Shown: piece by piece, positions 8,281 through 16,189 of the stretch | Layout of the letters: the number at the start of each line of letters is the position of its first letter | Numbering within the stretch: position 1 is the stretch's first letter | DNA from: Pseudomonadota bacterium | GTDB taxonomy: Bacteria > Myxococcota_A > Polyangia > Haliangiales > Haliangiaceae | Direction: 5' to 3' | Length of the DNA stretch: 17,125 nucleotides | Assembly (NCBI GenBank): GCA_023428295.1 | Contig: JAEYYV010000129.1 | Coordinates: 1 to 17,125, forward strand | Position numbers and translations under genes: made by a program | The notes under the pieces: generated by a model | Databases searched by the model: none | What the model was told of the DNA's origin: nothing | The model's input: only the letters and a program-made list of their open reading frames with translations

Positions 8281-8294
8281 GGAGTGCCCACTCC
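8281..8294. promoter_or_regulatory. 14-base palindrome upstream of the lipoprotein/kinase operon
   Basis: GGAGTG CC CACTCC is a perfect palindrome about 100 bases upstream of the lipoprotein start at 8181, in the 158-base gap between the two minus-strand gene groups. Its length and dyad symmetry fit a binding site for a dimeric regulator. No family of regulator can be named, and no promoter elements could be placed around it. The remaining gap sequence shows nothing else convincing. Confidence 0.3.
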
Positions 8295-8339
8295 CACCTC
8301 TCATGTCGGACAGCGCGAGCACTGTTCGCATTCGCACGG

Positions 8340-8969
8340 CTAGCGCCGCGGTGCGATCACCCACAGCTCGTCGGAGGGAACGAAGCCGAGCTTCTTCGCG
8401 AGCGCGAGTGACGCGTGGTTGCCTTCGTCCGCGCCCCACACGGGCTCGCGTCCGCGCGAGCGCTCGTCGTGAACGAGCGCGCTGGCGACGATCGTGCCGA
8501 GACCGAGCTGGCGCGCGCGCGGATCGACGTCGACCGAGATGTCGAACCACGCCTCGCTGCGCCACGGGGCGTACGCGAACGCCACCGGCAGCTCGTCGAC
8601 CCACGCGCACCACACGCGCCCGCCGGTGCCGCGCAGCTCCTCGACGAGCGCGGGCTGCAAGTGATCGAGTGGCGCGTCGTTGTCGAGCAGCACCGCGCCC
8701 TCGAGCTCGAGCAGCGCAGCCGGCTCGGGCAGCGTGTGCAGGATCGCGCGCTCGCCGCCATAGCCTTCACCGACGAGGATCGCGTGCGCGGGGAGCTCGG
8801 CCGCGAGCGCGTCTACGCTCGCGCGCTCGACATCGCCAGCGATCACGATCAGCTTCGTGCGATCGTTGCCGAGCGCGAAGCCAGCGCCCAGCTCGCGCCG
8901 CCAGCTCGTGGGATCGGCGGCGATGCCGTGCGCTTCCACCCAGCGCGGCGAGTCGGGGAGCGCGAGCAT
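8340..8969 (-). CDS. GNAT-family N-acetyltransferase
   Basis: A 209-residue protein. A GNAT acetyl-CoA-binding core sits at about 118-205: VWCAWVDELPVAFAYAPW (beta strands), DISVDVDPRARQLGLGTIV (motif A, with the R/Q-x-x-G-x-G pyrophosphate loop in RQLGLGT) and NHASLALAKKLGFVPSDELW (motif B with the KLGF turn). The N-terminal 110 residues are less clear and may be a degenerate second GNAT-like or substrate-recognition half. The ATG at 8969 is chosen because it overlaps the kinase stop as TGATG; a longer open frame upstream runs through the kinase coding region and is rejected. The overlap predicts translational coupling, so acetyltransferase and kinase should be made together. The acceptor, a small molecule, protein or antibiotic, cannot be told from sequence. 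Confidence 0.87.
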   Translation of the reverse strand: MLALPDSPRWVEAHGIAADPTSWRRELGAGFALGNDRTKLIVIAGDVERASVDALAAELPAHAILVGEGYGGERAILHTLPEPAALLELEGAVLLDNDAPLDHLQPALVEELRGTGGRVWCAWVDELPVAFAYAPWRSEAWFDISVDVDPRARQLGLGTIVASALVHDERSRGREPVWGADEGNHASLALAKKLGFVPSDELWVIAPRR

Positions 8970-11182
8970 CACTTCGGCGGCGGAAGGCCGCGCAGGTAGC
9001 CGATCGCTGCTTTGGCGTCGGCCACGAGGCACGGGCTGTACGGCTTGTTGCGTCCGGGGCCGCTCTTCACCTTGCGCGCGAGTGCGCGCTCGAGTGCCGG
9101 CACCGCGCGCGGATCGTTGAGCGCGCGCAACCGAGCGACGGCCTCTTTGCGTTGTTCGCACGTGTCCTCTTGCTCGAGGTCGTACGCATACGCGACCCAC
9201 CAATCGACCTTGCTCCCCAGTTCGAGGCGCTCGATCACCGGCTTCACCGCGTGACGCCGCGTGAGGTTCTCTGCGATCGCGGCCTTGAGCAACAGCGGCT
9301 CGGCCTCGGGATCCTTGGTCTTGCCGACCCAGATCTCGAAGGCCGGTGCGACGACGTTCGGATCCGTATCGGCCGCCATCGTGCGCAGGCTCGTGCGAAG
9401 CAGCTCGTCGCGCTCGATCTCCGGCATGAGGCGCAACGCGAGATCGTACGCCTCGAGCGATGGCGCGCTCTCGTGCTTCGCCGCGTACGCGCGTCCGAGC
9501 ACGAGCTGGGCGAGCGCGTCCTGCGCGATCGCGACCTTGTTGCTCTCGAGGATCGAGATGGCCTTCGCGGGATCGCCGTTGGACAGCGCTTCGTTCGCGT
9601 GCCCCGCGATCGACTCGGGATCGATCACGAGCACGTCATCGGGGTTGCCACCGCCGCGTGTGGTGATGATCGCGATCGCCACGCCGGCTGCCACGCACAG
9701 CGCAGCGCCGGCATAGATCATCCATCGCTTGGTCGATCCGCTCCGGCCCGGGTTTCTCTCGAGCGGCCGTGTCCTCGCGCGATCGTCCTCTAGCTCGGGC
9801 TCGAGCGCCGCGGCGATGCTCGTCGCCGGATCCGTGCTCGCGAGCGATCGCGGTGGGAGGCCCTTCGCCAGCGCATCGCGATGCAGCACGCGCGTCGGGC
9901 CCTCGTCGGCCGGCGCTACACCCGCCAATCGCTGCTCCGGCGTGAGCCCGAAGATCGCCTCGCCCTGCGGTCCCGTATACGGCAAGCCCAGGCCGACGCC
10001 ACCTTGCGGAACGTTCCCGCGCGCGGGCGGCATGCCCGGCAAGCCGATCTTCGGCGCGCTCGGCAACGGCGCCGCGCCCGACGGTGGCGTCATCACGCGT
10101 TTCGCCGCGTTCGCGAGCTCCTCGTCGATCGCCGCGCCGATGTCCGCGTCCGCCAAGTTCAGCGATCCGTCCTCGGTCACGAGCGGCTGGCTGCCGGTCG
10201 TCGACGTGCGCGGAACACGCTCGATGCTCACGTCCGTCACGCCGCCATCGGGCGTGTGCAGCGCGGCTTCCACCGCCGCGAGGAACACCTCGGCAGACGC
10301 GTAGCGCTCGCTGGGCTTCTTGGTCAGGCCCTTCACGATCAACCGCTCGATCGAGCTTGGCACGGGACGCCCACCTTTGACCAACCGCTGCCGCATCGGC
10401 GGCACCGGCTTGGCCGTGTGCATCGACATCACCTCGAGCTTGTCGTCGGAGTAGAACGGCGGCTGCCCGGTGAGCATCTCGTAGCCCATCACCGCCGCCG
10501 CATAGAGATCCGCGCGTCCGTCCATGGGATTGCCGAGCGCTTGCTCGGGCGCCATGTAGATCGGCGTACCGAACGCCATGCCCGCTTGCGTGAGCTTCAC
10601 GCCCTCGTCGAGATCCGAGCCGGTCATGCCCTTCGCGATGCCGAAGTCCAAGATCTTCGCGAAGTCGACGTCGTCCCCCTGCCGCACCAAGAAGATGTTC
10701 TCGGGCTTGATGTCGCGATGGATGAGCCCCGCGCTGTGCACGTGTGCGAGGCCCTTCAAGATGTGCGCGAGGATGTGCAGCGCGCGTCCCGGCGCGAGCT
10801 GTCCTTCTTGCTCGAGGACATCGGCGAGCGATTTCCCATCGAGGAACTCCATCGCGAGGTACAGCGATCCATCGGGCAACCGCCCGCTGTCGTAGACCTG
10901 CACGCAGTTCGGGTGATCGATCTTGCCGACGGCGAGCGCTTCTCGCTCGAACCGATTGCGCACGTCGGGAGACGCCGCGAGCGACGGATGCAAGATCTTC
11001 ACGGCGACCTGCCGCCGCAGTCCGACGTGCGCCGCTTTATAGACGAGGCCCATGCCGCCGCGACCGAGCGTGGAGCTCAGGCGATAGCGTCCCTCGATCA
11101 CCATTCCGATGAGCTCTTCGCCGTCACCCTCGGCGGGGACCGGCGTGTGATTCGCCGGATCAGTGCCGTCCCGCACGGGCAT
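8969..11182 (-). CDS. Membrane Ser/Thr protein kinase with TPR/HEAT-like C-terminal domain
   Basis: A 737-residue PknB-like kinase. Gly-rich loop GRGGMG 40-45, Lys62, HRDIKPEN 155-162, DFG 179-181 and APE 211-213 are all present, so it should be catalytically active. A long linker (about 310-485) carries stretches rich in Pro and Gly, then one membrane helix (487-507). The C-terminal 230 residues are helical and look like TPR/HEAT-type repeats (AISILESNKVAIAQDALAQLVLGRAYA, ESAPSLEAYDLALRLM, then REDPRAVPALERALA), so a scaffold or sensor outside the membrane. Start choice: the frame is open to 11302 and has a Met at 11221, but the extra part uses codons rare in the gene (AGA, AAA, AAT) and reaches the tRNA promoter, so 11182 is preferred. 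Its stop overlaps the GNAT start. Substrates unknown. Confidence 0.92.
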   Translation of the reverse strand: MPVRDGTDPANHTPVPAEGDGEELIGMVIEGRYRLSSTLGRGGMGLVYKAAHVGLRRQVAVKILHPSLAASPDVRNRFEREALAVGKIDHPNCVQVYDSGRLPDGSLYLAMEFLDGKSLADVLEQEGQLAPGRALHILAHILKGLAHVHSAGLIHRDIKPENIFLVRQGDDVDFAKILDFGIAKGMTGSDLDEGVKLTQAGMAFGTPIYMAPEQALGNPMDGRADLYAAAVMGYEMLTGQPPFYSDDKLEVMSMHTAKPVPPMRQRLVKGGRPVPSSIERLIVKGLTKKPSERYASAEVFLAAVEAALHTPDGGVTDVSIERVPRTSTTGSQPLVTEDGSLNLADADIGAAIDEELANAAKRVMTPPSGAAPLPSAPKIGLPGMPPARGNVPQGGVGLGLPYTGPQGEAIFGLTPEQRLAGVAPADEGPTRVLHRDALAKGLPPRSLASTDPATSIAAALEPELEDDRARTRPLERNPGRSGSTKRWMIYAGAALCVAAGVAIAIITTRGGGNPDDVLVIDPESIAGHANEALSNGDPAKAISILESNKVAIAQDALAQLVLGRAYAAKHESAPSLEAYDLALRLMPEIERDELLRTSLRTMAADTDPNVVAPAFEIWVGKTKDPEAEPLLLKAAIAENLTRRHAVKPVIERLELGSKVDWWVAYAYDLEQEDTCEQRKEAVARLRALNDPRAVPALERALARKVKSGPGRNKPYSPCLVADAKAAIGYLRGLPPPK

Positions 11183-11260
11183 GAGGGCGCTATTGTGCCA
11201 TTTCGCGGATCTTTCGCCCATCAAGCCCCCAGGATTCCTTGCGATCACCTGCGCTTCGGG

Positions 11261-11289
11261 TTGCCAACGGACCCACGGGTATGTAGATT
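11261..11289 (+). promoter_or_regulatory. Candidate sigma70-type promoter of the tRNA gene
   Basis: TTGCCA (11261-11266; 5 of 6 matches to TTGACA) and TAGATT (11284-11289; 4 of 6 matches to TATAAT) are separated by 17 bases. A start about 7 bases after the -10 box would fall near 11296, 8 bases before the tRNA 5' end at 11304, a usual leader for tRNA genes. This is the best promoter match seen in the window, but it is a weak motif call. Confidence 0.45.
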
Positions 11290-11303
11290 CCTTCGCCTCC
11301 AAC

Positions 11304-11376
<73 letters not shown>

Positions 11377-11408
11377 CAAACACTCCCCGCCGCTGTATCG
11401 TGCTGCTC

Positions 11409-12665
11409 ATGAGAGCGGCCTTGATGTTCCTGGTGGCGGCTTCCACTGCGTGTGGGAACGTCGTCGATACGGTGGTCGATAGCGCACCCGGCGACGACTC
11501 CTCGCCCGGCATCGACATGGCGATGGGGGTCGACGCGATCCCGCTGCCGTCGATGCCTCCAGTCACGAACGGGCAACCCCCAGATCTCGCGATCGGCGCA
11601 CCCGATCTCGACACGCGCCCCACGGGCACCACCGCCAACACGTCGCGCTCTGCCGGCGGGCTCTGCGCGAGCGACAACCGGCTGTGGATCACCGACATGC
11701 ACAACGCGCGGGTCCTTCAGTACAACGCGCCGCCGCTCGTGTTCTCCGCGGCAGCCGATCTCGCGATCGGACAGACCTCGCTCACCACCTTGACCAGCGG
11801 ACCGACCAACCGGCTCCTCACGCAGGGCTCGATGTTCACGAACTGGGGCGATGTCGCGTGTGGTGGCGGATCGGTCGTCGTCAGCGACAGCGTCTCGAAC
11901 CGGCTCGTGGTCCTCAACGGGATCCCTGCCGCCAACGGTCCGACGTGGAACGTCGTCCTCGGGCAAACCACCATGACGGGAAGCGCGTCCGGAACCAGCG
12001 CGACCACGCTGAACAGTCCGCGCGGCGTATGGACCGACGGGACGCGCATCATCGTCGCGGATCAGCTGAACCATCGCGTGCTGATCTGGTCGACGTTCCC
12101 GACGGCCAACGGCGCGGCCGCGGATGTCGTTCTCGGGCAGGCCACGTTCAACACCGCCGAGAAACCGAACCCGCCCACGCCGTCCTCGATGAACGAACCG
12201 CTCGACGTGTTCTTCGACGGCGAGAGGCTCTACGTCTCGGACTCGCAGAACAATCGCGTGATGGGTTGGAACGGGATCCCGACGCAGAACAATCAACCGG
12301 CGGACTTCTTCGTCGGACAGAACGGCGGCTCGACCGGATCGGCAAACGCGGCGGCGGGCTCGCAGATGCCGAACGCGATCGGGCTCAACATTCCGGGTGA
12401 GATCACCGTGGCGCACGGAAGCCTCTACATCGTCGACATGGTGAACTTCCGCGTCGTGGTGCACACGCCGCGACCGACGACGTCGGGCGAGTCGGCGGAC
12501 GCCGTTCTCGGTGCCACGGACTTCATGGGCGGCGCGGTGGACGCATCGCAGTCGCTCACGCCGCGTGGCGTGACCGTCCTCGGTGACAAGCTGTACATCT
12601 CCGACTCGAACCTCGGCTTTGGCGGTTCGCGCGTCCTGCGCTACACGCTCACGAACCTGCCCTGA
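11409..12665 (+). CDS. Beta-propeller (NHL-type) lipoprotein
   Basis: A 418-residue protein. A short signal peptide ends at lipobox STAC (Cys15), followed by an Asp/Pro/Gly linker to about residue 45. The body repeats a unit of roughly 55-60 residues with patterns such as RLWITDMHNARVLQYN, SVVVSDSVSNRLVVLN, RIIVADQLNHRVLIW, RLYVSDSQNNRVMGW and SLYIVDMVNFRVVVH, alternating with ADVVLGQ-type strands. These are NHL-like blades, so a beta-propeller anchored in the envelope, probably a binding or interaction platform; no catalytic residues recognised. ATG 11409 is chosen because the frame is open upstream through the tRNA, which cannot be coding. No ribosome binding site is visible. A 15-base tandem duplication covers the stop. 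Confidence 0.87.
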   Translation: MRAALMFLVAASTACGNVVDTVVDSAPGDDSSPGIDMAMGVDAIPLPSMPPVTNGQPPDLAIGAPDLDTRPTGTTANTSRSAGGLCASDNRLWITDMHNARVLQYNAPPLVFSAAADLAIGQTSLTTLTSGPTNRLLTQGSMFTNWGDVACGGGSVVVSDSVSNRLVVLNGIPAANGPTWNVVLGQTTMTGSASGTSATTLNSPRGVWTDGTRIIVADQLNHRVLIWSTFPTANGAAADVVLGQATFNTAEKPNPPTPSSMNEPLDVFFDGERLYVSDSQNNRVMGWNGIPTQNNQPADFFVGQNGGSTGSANAAAGSQMPNAIGLNIPGEITVAHGSLYIVDMVNFRVVVHTPRPTTSGESADAVLGATDFMGGAVDASQSLTPRGVTVLGDKLYISDSNLGFGGSRVLRYTLTNLP

Positions 12666-12684
12666 CGAGACCTGCCCTGACGAG
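12655..12684. repeat. Tandem 15-base duplication over the stop codon
   Basis: Bases 12655-12669 and 12670-12684 are identical (ACCTGCCCTGACGAG). The first copy contains the TGA stop of the propeller lipoprotein gene (12663-12665) and the second repeats it in frame, so a slippage event has duplicated the last residues and stop without changing the product. Confidence 0.93.
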
Positions 12685-12698
12685 ATCGGGTACAGCGC

Positions 12699-13298
12699 TC
12701 AGAGCGCGTACTCGTAGCCGACGTTCACCGTGAAGAACGGGCTGACCGGCAGCGGATCGACGACGGCTGCGTTCGCCGGATCGGCTCCGAGGTGCAGCCC
12801 GCGATCGCGCCACACCGTGACGCCGAGCGCGAACCACGGCTGGAGATAGAAGCGCCCCTTCATCGGATGCCACTGGTAGCCGACGATGAGCTCGGGGGAG
12901 AGCTCGCCGACGTCGGCGGTGAGGCTCGCGTCGGCCTCGTCGGTGTAGCGCTGGCGGAGATAGCGCACGGAGGCGCCCACCGCGAAGCCATCCTCGCCAG
13001 GCGCACCGAAGTAATAGAGGCCGTAGATCGCACCCGAGGGACGCACTCGCTGATCGACGTCACCCCTGTTCAGCGCGTGCGAGAGAACGTCCGGCACGTG
13101 CAAGGCGAACGACGCGATCGCGAGGCGCACGCCGCGCAGCGCGGGATGGCGAACGCCGATCTGCCCGCCGTAGCCGGGCTGGTTCGCGAACGGAAGTGGA
13201 TCGAGCTCGGCGTGGATCACCGTCGGCGTGCTCGTCGGGCCCGCGTACGCGACGCTGATCGAGACGAGGATCGCGAGCGCCGCCTTTTCGAGCCGCAT
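12699..13298 (-). CDS. Predicted outer-membrane beta-barrel protein
   Basis: A 199-residue protein. ATG 13298 gives a signal peptide (LEKAALAILVSISVAYA) with likely cleavage after AYA19; a longer open frame upstream overlaps the divergent gene and is less likely. The mature part has alternating, amphipathic stretches ending in aromatics typical of barrel strands: GFAVGASVRYLRQRY, LSPELIVGYQWHP, RFYLQPWFALGVTVWRD and a C-terminal FFTVNVGYEYAL. The final residue is Leu, not the Phe preferred by the barrel assembly machinery. It starts 38 bases from the divergent HExxH membrane protein gene. A specific family is not recognised. Confidence 0.72.
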   Translation of the reverse strand: MRLEKAALAILVSISVAYAGPTSTPTVIHAELDPLPFANQPGYGGQIGVRHPALRGVRLAIASFALHVPDVLSHALNRGDVDQRVRPSGAIYGLYYFGAPGEDGFAVGASVRYLRQRYTDEADASLTADVGELSPELIVGYQWHPMKGRFYLQPWFALGVTVWRDRGLHLGADPANAAVVDPLPVSPFFTVNVGYEYAL

Positions 13299-13336
13299 GT
13301 CCCGACCGTAACGCGATTGCGTGCGAACCTGGGTGC

Positions 13337-14002
13337 ATGGCTCGCTGGCTGCTCGTGCTCGCGCTCGTGGTCGCACCGCGTGTCGCACGCGCCGAGGAGC
13401 CGAGTAACCAAACGCTCGTGCTGTGGGGGCTCGCGATGGTGCCGCCCACGTACCTGGTCGGCGTGACGCTGCACGAGGGAAGTCACGCGCTGATGGCCAA
13501 GCTCGTCGGTGGCACCGTCGACGAAGTGCATCTGTTTCCTCCCGGCGTCGATCCCAAGGCGAACAAGTTCCGCTTCGGTTGGGTGTACGCGCGCGGGCTG
13601 CACACCAACACGCAGAAGCAGCTGTTCTATGCAGCGCCCAAGATCACCGACACGCTCCTCCTCGGTGGCTTCGCTGTATTTGCGTACACGGACGCGTGGC
13701 CCGGCAACAAGTACGGGCAGCTCGCGCTCACGGTGTTCGCGACGGGCCTGTGGGTCGACTTCGCGAAGGACATCTTTCTGTTCTCGCGCAAGAACGACGT
13801 GGCCAAGATGTTCAACCTCTGGTGCATGACGGGCTGGAAGCAAGTGCCCGCGCGCCTCGTGTACGCCGCCGCCATCGTCGGGTTGGGCGTGGTGGTGTGG
13901 CGCGGCTACGAGCGCACGTTCTTCTACGACGATCCGGCGATGTCGATGCGCGCTGGCGGCGCTCCACCGTTGGTGCTGCCGGTGCTGACATCGATCTTCT
14001 GA
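13337..14002 (+). CDS. Membrane HExxH protein, possible M50-like metalloprotease
   Basis: A 221-residue membrane protein. A signal peptide or first helix (1-19) is followed by further hydrophobic stretches (about 27-45, 98-117, 127-148, 172-190). The zinc-binding motif HEGSH (46-50, with H46, E47 and H50) lies at the end of the second helix in VTLHEGSHALMAKLVGG, as in site-2-protease-like (M50) enzymes. A clear NPxPxLDG-type third ligand is missing; D105 (in PKITDTLLLGG) or D141 are candidates. If active it would cut membrane-embedded proteins, but it may be a degenerate or non-protease relative. It is transcribed divergently from a barrel-like protein 38 bases away. No good ribosome binding site is seen at ATG 13337. 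Confidence 0.72.
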   Translation: MARWLLVLALVVAPRVARAEEPSNQTLVLWGLAMVPPTYLVGVTLHEGSHALMAKLVGGTVDEVHLFPPGVDPKANKFRFGWVYARGLHTNTQKQLFYAAPKITDTLLLGGFAVFAYTDAWPGNKYGQLALTVFATGLWVDFAKDIFLFSRKNDVAKMFNLWCMTGWKQVPARLVYAAAIVGLGVVVWRGYERTFFYDDPAMSMRAGGAPPLVLPVLTSIF

Positions 14003-14035
14003 ACGCGCGGGCGCACACGTTGCACCGATCACGAG

Positions 14036-14043
14036 TGGAGGAA
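14036..14043 (+). promoter_or_regulatory. Strong Shine-Dalgarno deciding the start at 14050
   Basis: TGGAGGAA contains GGAGG (14037-14041), 8 bases before ATG 14050. It is the best ribosome binding site in the window and sets the start within a frame that stays open far upstream, inside the preceding gene. Expression is probably high compared with the neighbours. Confidence 0.8.
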
Positions 14044-14049
14044 TTGCTT

Positions 14050-14538
14050 ATGCAACGCGCCTGTATTGCGATCGTGGATGCCGCTCGTGCGCGCGTCTAC
14101 CGGTTTTCCGATGTCGACGGCTCGCAGCAGTTCGTCGAGGAGCTCGATCTCGTCAGCGCGGGTCGCCGCGCGAAGGACAACGAGCTGTTCACCGAGAGCT
14201 CGCCCGGCACGCGTAACAGCGGCGCCGGGATCCGCGGAGGTGTCGACGACCACCGCGACGGTCACCGCGCCGAGATGGACTCGAAGTTCGCCGCGCATGT
14301 CGCGCGCGAGGTCGAGCGCGTCGCGAAGGAGCACGGCCTCGGTCACGTCGTGTTCGTGACGCCCCCGCGCATGCTCGGTGTGGTTCGGCCGCACCTCGAG
14401 GTGATGCGCAAGCACGGGCTCGGTGTCGACGAGGTCGAGCGCGATCTCTCGCAGCTCACGGCGCCGCAGATCCAGGATCACCTCGCGTCGCTGGACATGA
14501 TGGAGCCTCGACGCCGTGCCGTGCAGCCTCGGCGGTGA
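14050..14538 (+). CDS. Host-attachment-family protein
   Basis: A 162-residue soluble protein. The opening CIAIVDAARARVYRF, the central DSKFAAHVAREVERVAKEHG, then HVVFVTPPRMLGVVRPHL and the closing RDLSQLTAPQIQDHLA match the pattern of the Host_attach family (named for a plant-attachment gene of Agrobacterium; biochemical function not settled, and relatives resemble an eRF1/release-factor-like fold). No signal peptide. The start is set by a strong ribosome binding site; the frame runs open upstream through the HExxH gene. The preceding gene ends 47 bases before, and the next starts 126 bases after, with nothing else seen in that gap. Role in this organism unknown. Confidence 0.85.
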   Translation: MQRACIAIVDAARARVYRFSDVDGSQQFVEELDLVSAGRRAKDNELFTESSPGTRNSGAGIRGGVDDHRDGHRAEMDSKFAAHVAREVERVAKEHGLGHVVFVTPPRMLGVVRPHLEVMRKHGLGVDEVERDLSQLTAPQIQDHLASLDMMEPRRRAVQPRR

Positions 14539-14664
14539 GCGTGCGCGCGCGGCGCTTTGGCGTCGCGTTGCATGATCGTGCGAAGTCGCTCGCCAGATCG
14601 CGGCGGTCTCGTGGAGTTAGCGCCTCGTCAGCGTCGGCAATGTTCTTGCTACCCACCGCCTGCC

Positions 14665-15726
14665 ATGAGGATCTTTAGCTTCGCAGTGATCGCCGCCGCG
14701 CTGGCGGGATGTGCATCCGATACCCCCGATGGTGGCGACGGTGGCGGTGGAGGCGGCGACCTGCCGCCCTTCACCAACGGCGTGAGCACGCTGACCGGCC
14801 ACGCAGAAGCGGGCTTCGTCGACGGACCGCGCGGAACCGCACGGTTCAACAACCCGGTGAACGTGGTCTACGGCCCCGATGGAAAGCTGTACGTCGCCGA
14901 CTTCGACAACAGCAAGATCCGCGTCGTCAACCCGGACACCGGTGACACGCAGACGCTGATCCAGCAGGAGAACTTCCAGCGCCCGTTCGGCATGGTGTTC
15001 GGTGCGGACGGCACGTTCTACGTGTCCACGGATCGCAACCCGGCCGGTGTGCAGGACGGTCGCTCCGGCACGATCTGGAAGGTCAACCTCTCGACGAAGA
15101 CGGCGACGCCGATCATCGAGAACATCGGGCGCGCGCGTGGCATGGTGGTCCTCACCGACGGCAAGCTCGCGTTCACCGACTTCCAAGCGCACACGATCTC
15201 GATCGTCGACCCGGCCACGAAGCAGGTCTCGATCCTCGCCGGTAGCCTCGGCCAAGCGGCGTACGCCGACGCGACGGGACCGGCGGCTCGCTTCAACGCA
15301 CCGTACGGCATCGTCCAGCGCGCGGACGGCAAGCTCGTCGTGGCGGATCAGTTCAACAACCGCATCCGCCTCGTCGGTCTCGACGGAAGCGTCACCACCC
15401 TGCTCGGCTCCTCCGCGGGCTTCGCGGACGGATCGGGCGGCGGCGCGAAGCTGTCGATGCCGCAAGCAGTCGCCATGACGTCCAACGGCGACATCTACAT
15501 CACGGACCTCTCGAACTACCGCATCCGCAAGCTCAGCGGCGACTCGCTCACCACGGTCGTCGGCGCGGGGGAAGGTGGCTACCGCGACAGCGACGACAAG
15601 CTCGCCGCCGAGGTGTACGGGCTCGAGGGTCTGACGCTCAAGCCTGACGGCTCGATGATGTTCATCGCCGACGGTGGCCGCGGCGAGTCCGTTCCGTTCA
15701 ACCGCATTCGCTCCGTGAAGATGTAA
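14665..15726 (+). CDS. NHL-repeat beta-propeller lipoprotein
   Basis: A 353-residue protein with a signal peptide ending in lipobox LAGC (Cys16) and a Gly-rich linker (23-31). Six blades follow, each with a pattern like VNVVYGPDGKLYVADFDNSKIRVV or GIVQRADGKLVVADQFNNRIRLV. Linkers of the type GFVDGPRGTARFNNP, GYADATGPAARFNAP and GFADGSGGGAKLSMP recur between blades, as in NHL-repeat proteins. It is an envelope-anchored propeller, probably a binding scaffold; ligand unknown. No ribosome binding site is visible before ATG 14665. It ends 4 bases before the 152-residue gene, which suggests co-transcription with it and XdhC, although the functional link is unclear. A different propeller lipoprotein lies at 11409. 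Confidence 0.88.
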   Translation: MRIFSFAVIAAALAGCASDTPDGGDGGGGGGDLPPFTNGVSTLTGHAEAGFVDGPRGTARFNNPVNVVYGPDGKLYVADFDNSKIRVVNPDTGDTQTLIQQENFQRPFGMVFGADGTFYVSTDRNPAGVQDGRSGTIWKVNLSTKTATPIIENIGRARGMVVLTDGKLAFTDFQAHTISIVDPATKQVSILAGSLGQAAYADATGPAARFNAPYGIVQRADGKLVVADQFNNRIRLVGLDGSVTTLLGSSAGFADGSGGGAKLSMPQAVAMTSNGDIYITDLSNYRIRKLSGDSLTTVVGAGEGGYRDSDDKLAAEVYGLEGLTLKPDGSMMFIADGGRGESVPFNRIRSVKM

Positions 15727-15730
15727 CGCC

Positions 15731-16189
15731 ATGCGCACCTACTCGCTCACCAGTGACGATTCTCGCGTACTCGCGTTCGCGCGCGAGTGGTCCCCCAACA
15801 ACGCCGGTCAGACGGAGCTCGAGCTTCTCCGCCTGCGCATCATCGAGGTCGGCGTCGAGCTGGTCGTCGTTGCCGAGCGAGGTGTGTGGATCATCGGCGT
15901 CGACGGATGCCTCGACTTCGTCGACCGCCTCGCCGGCGATGTCGCGCTGTCCTCCGCGATGATGCAAGCCAAGCGCGACAACGCGGTCTACCTCATCGAC
16001 GACGGCAAGGTCGTGCGCATCTCGCACGACGGCACGCTCGTCGACGCGATGACCGGCGCGGCCGCGATCCTCGCGGTCAAGAAGCACTACGTGAACGCGC
16101 CGCAGCACACCACGATGCCGAACGGCCTGTTCGCGCCGGTGTTCGAGACGTCGTACGCGCCCGACGTGGACATCGAGGTGCGGCCGTGA
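15731..16189 (+). CDS. Unknown 152-residue protein, possibly redoxin-like
   Basis: I do not recognise a named family. The sequence starts 4 bases after the NHL lipoprotein stop and its TGA overlaps the XdhC GTG start. No signal peptide or membrane helix. The middle (ELLRLRIIEVGVELVVVAE, then VYLIDDGKVVRISHDG) has the strand-helix-strand and beta-hairpin spacing of thioredoxin/peroxiredoxin folds, but there is no CxxC or peroxidatic Cys; the only Cys is C60 in VDGC. So it may be a degenerate redoxin-like protein or an unrelated alpha/beta fold. Its position suggests a role in maturing or delivering cofactor to a molybdenum hydroxylase whose genes would lie beyond the window. This is inference. 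Confidence 0.75.
   Translation: MRTYSLTSDDSRVLAFAREWSPNNAGQTELELLRLRIIEVGVELVVVAERGVWIIGVDGCLDFVDRLAGDVALSSAMMQAKRDNAVYLIDDGKVVRISHDGTLVDAMTGAAAILAVKKHYVNAPQHTTMPNGLFAPVFETSYAPDVDIEVRP
16175..16180 (+). promoter_or_regulatory. Shine-Dalgarno for the GTG-started XdhC gene
   Basis: GAGGTG lies inside the end of the 152-residue gene, 5 bases before GTG 16186. It supports the overlapping GTGA start and coupled translation. Confidence 0.6.

Noticed and set aside
8970..9203. Extended start of the GNAT gene
   Set aside because: The extra 78 codons are Arg-rich and lie over the kinase coding region; the overlapping ATG at 8969 is better.
11183..11302. Longer N-terminus of the second kinase (Met at 11221 or start at 11302)
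   Set aside because: Codon use unlike the gene and overlap with the tRNA promoter, although GGGGG at 11226-11230 could serve the Met at 11221.
12695..12707. GCGCTC A GAGCGC palindrome at the convergent 3' ends as a bidirectional terminator
   Set aside because: One-base centre, overlaps the coding end and lacks T-runs; likely chance in GC-rich DNA.
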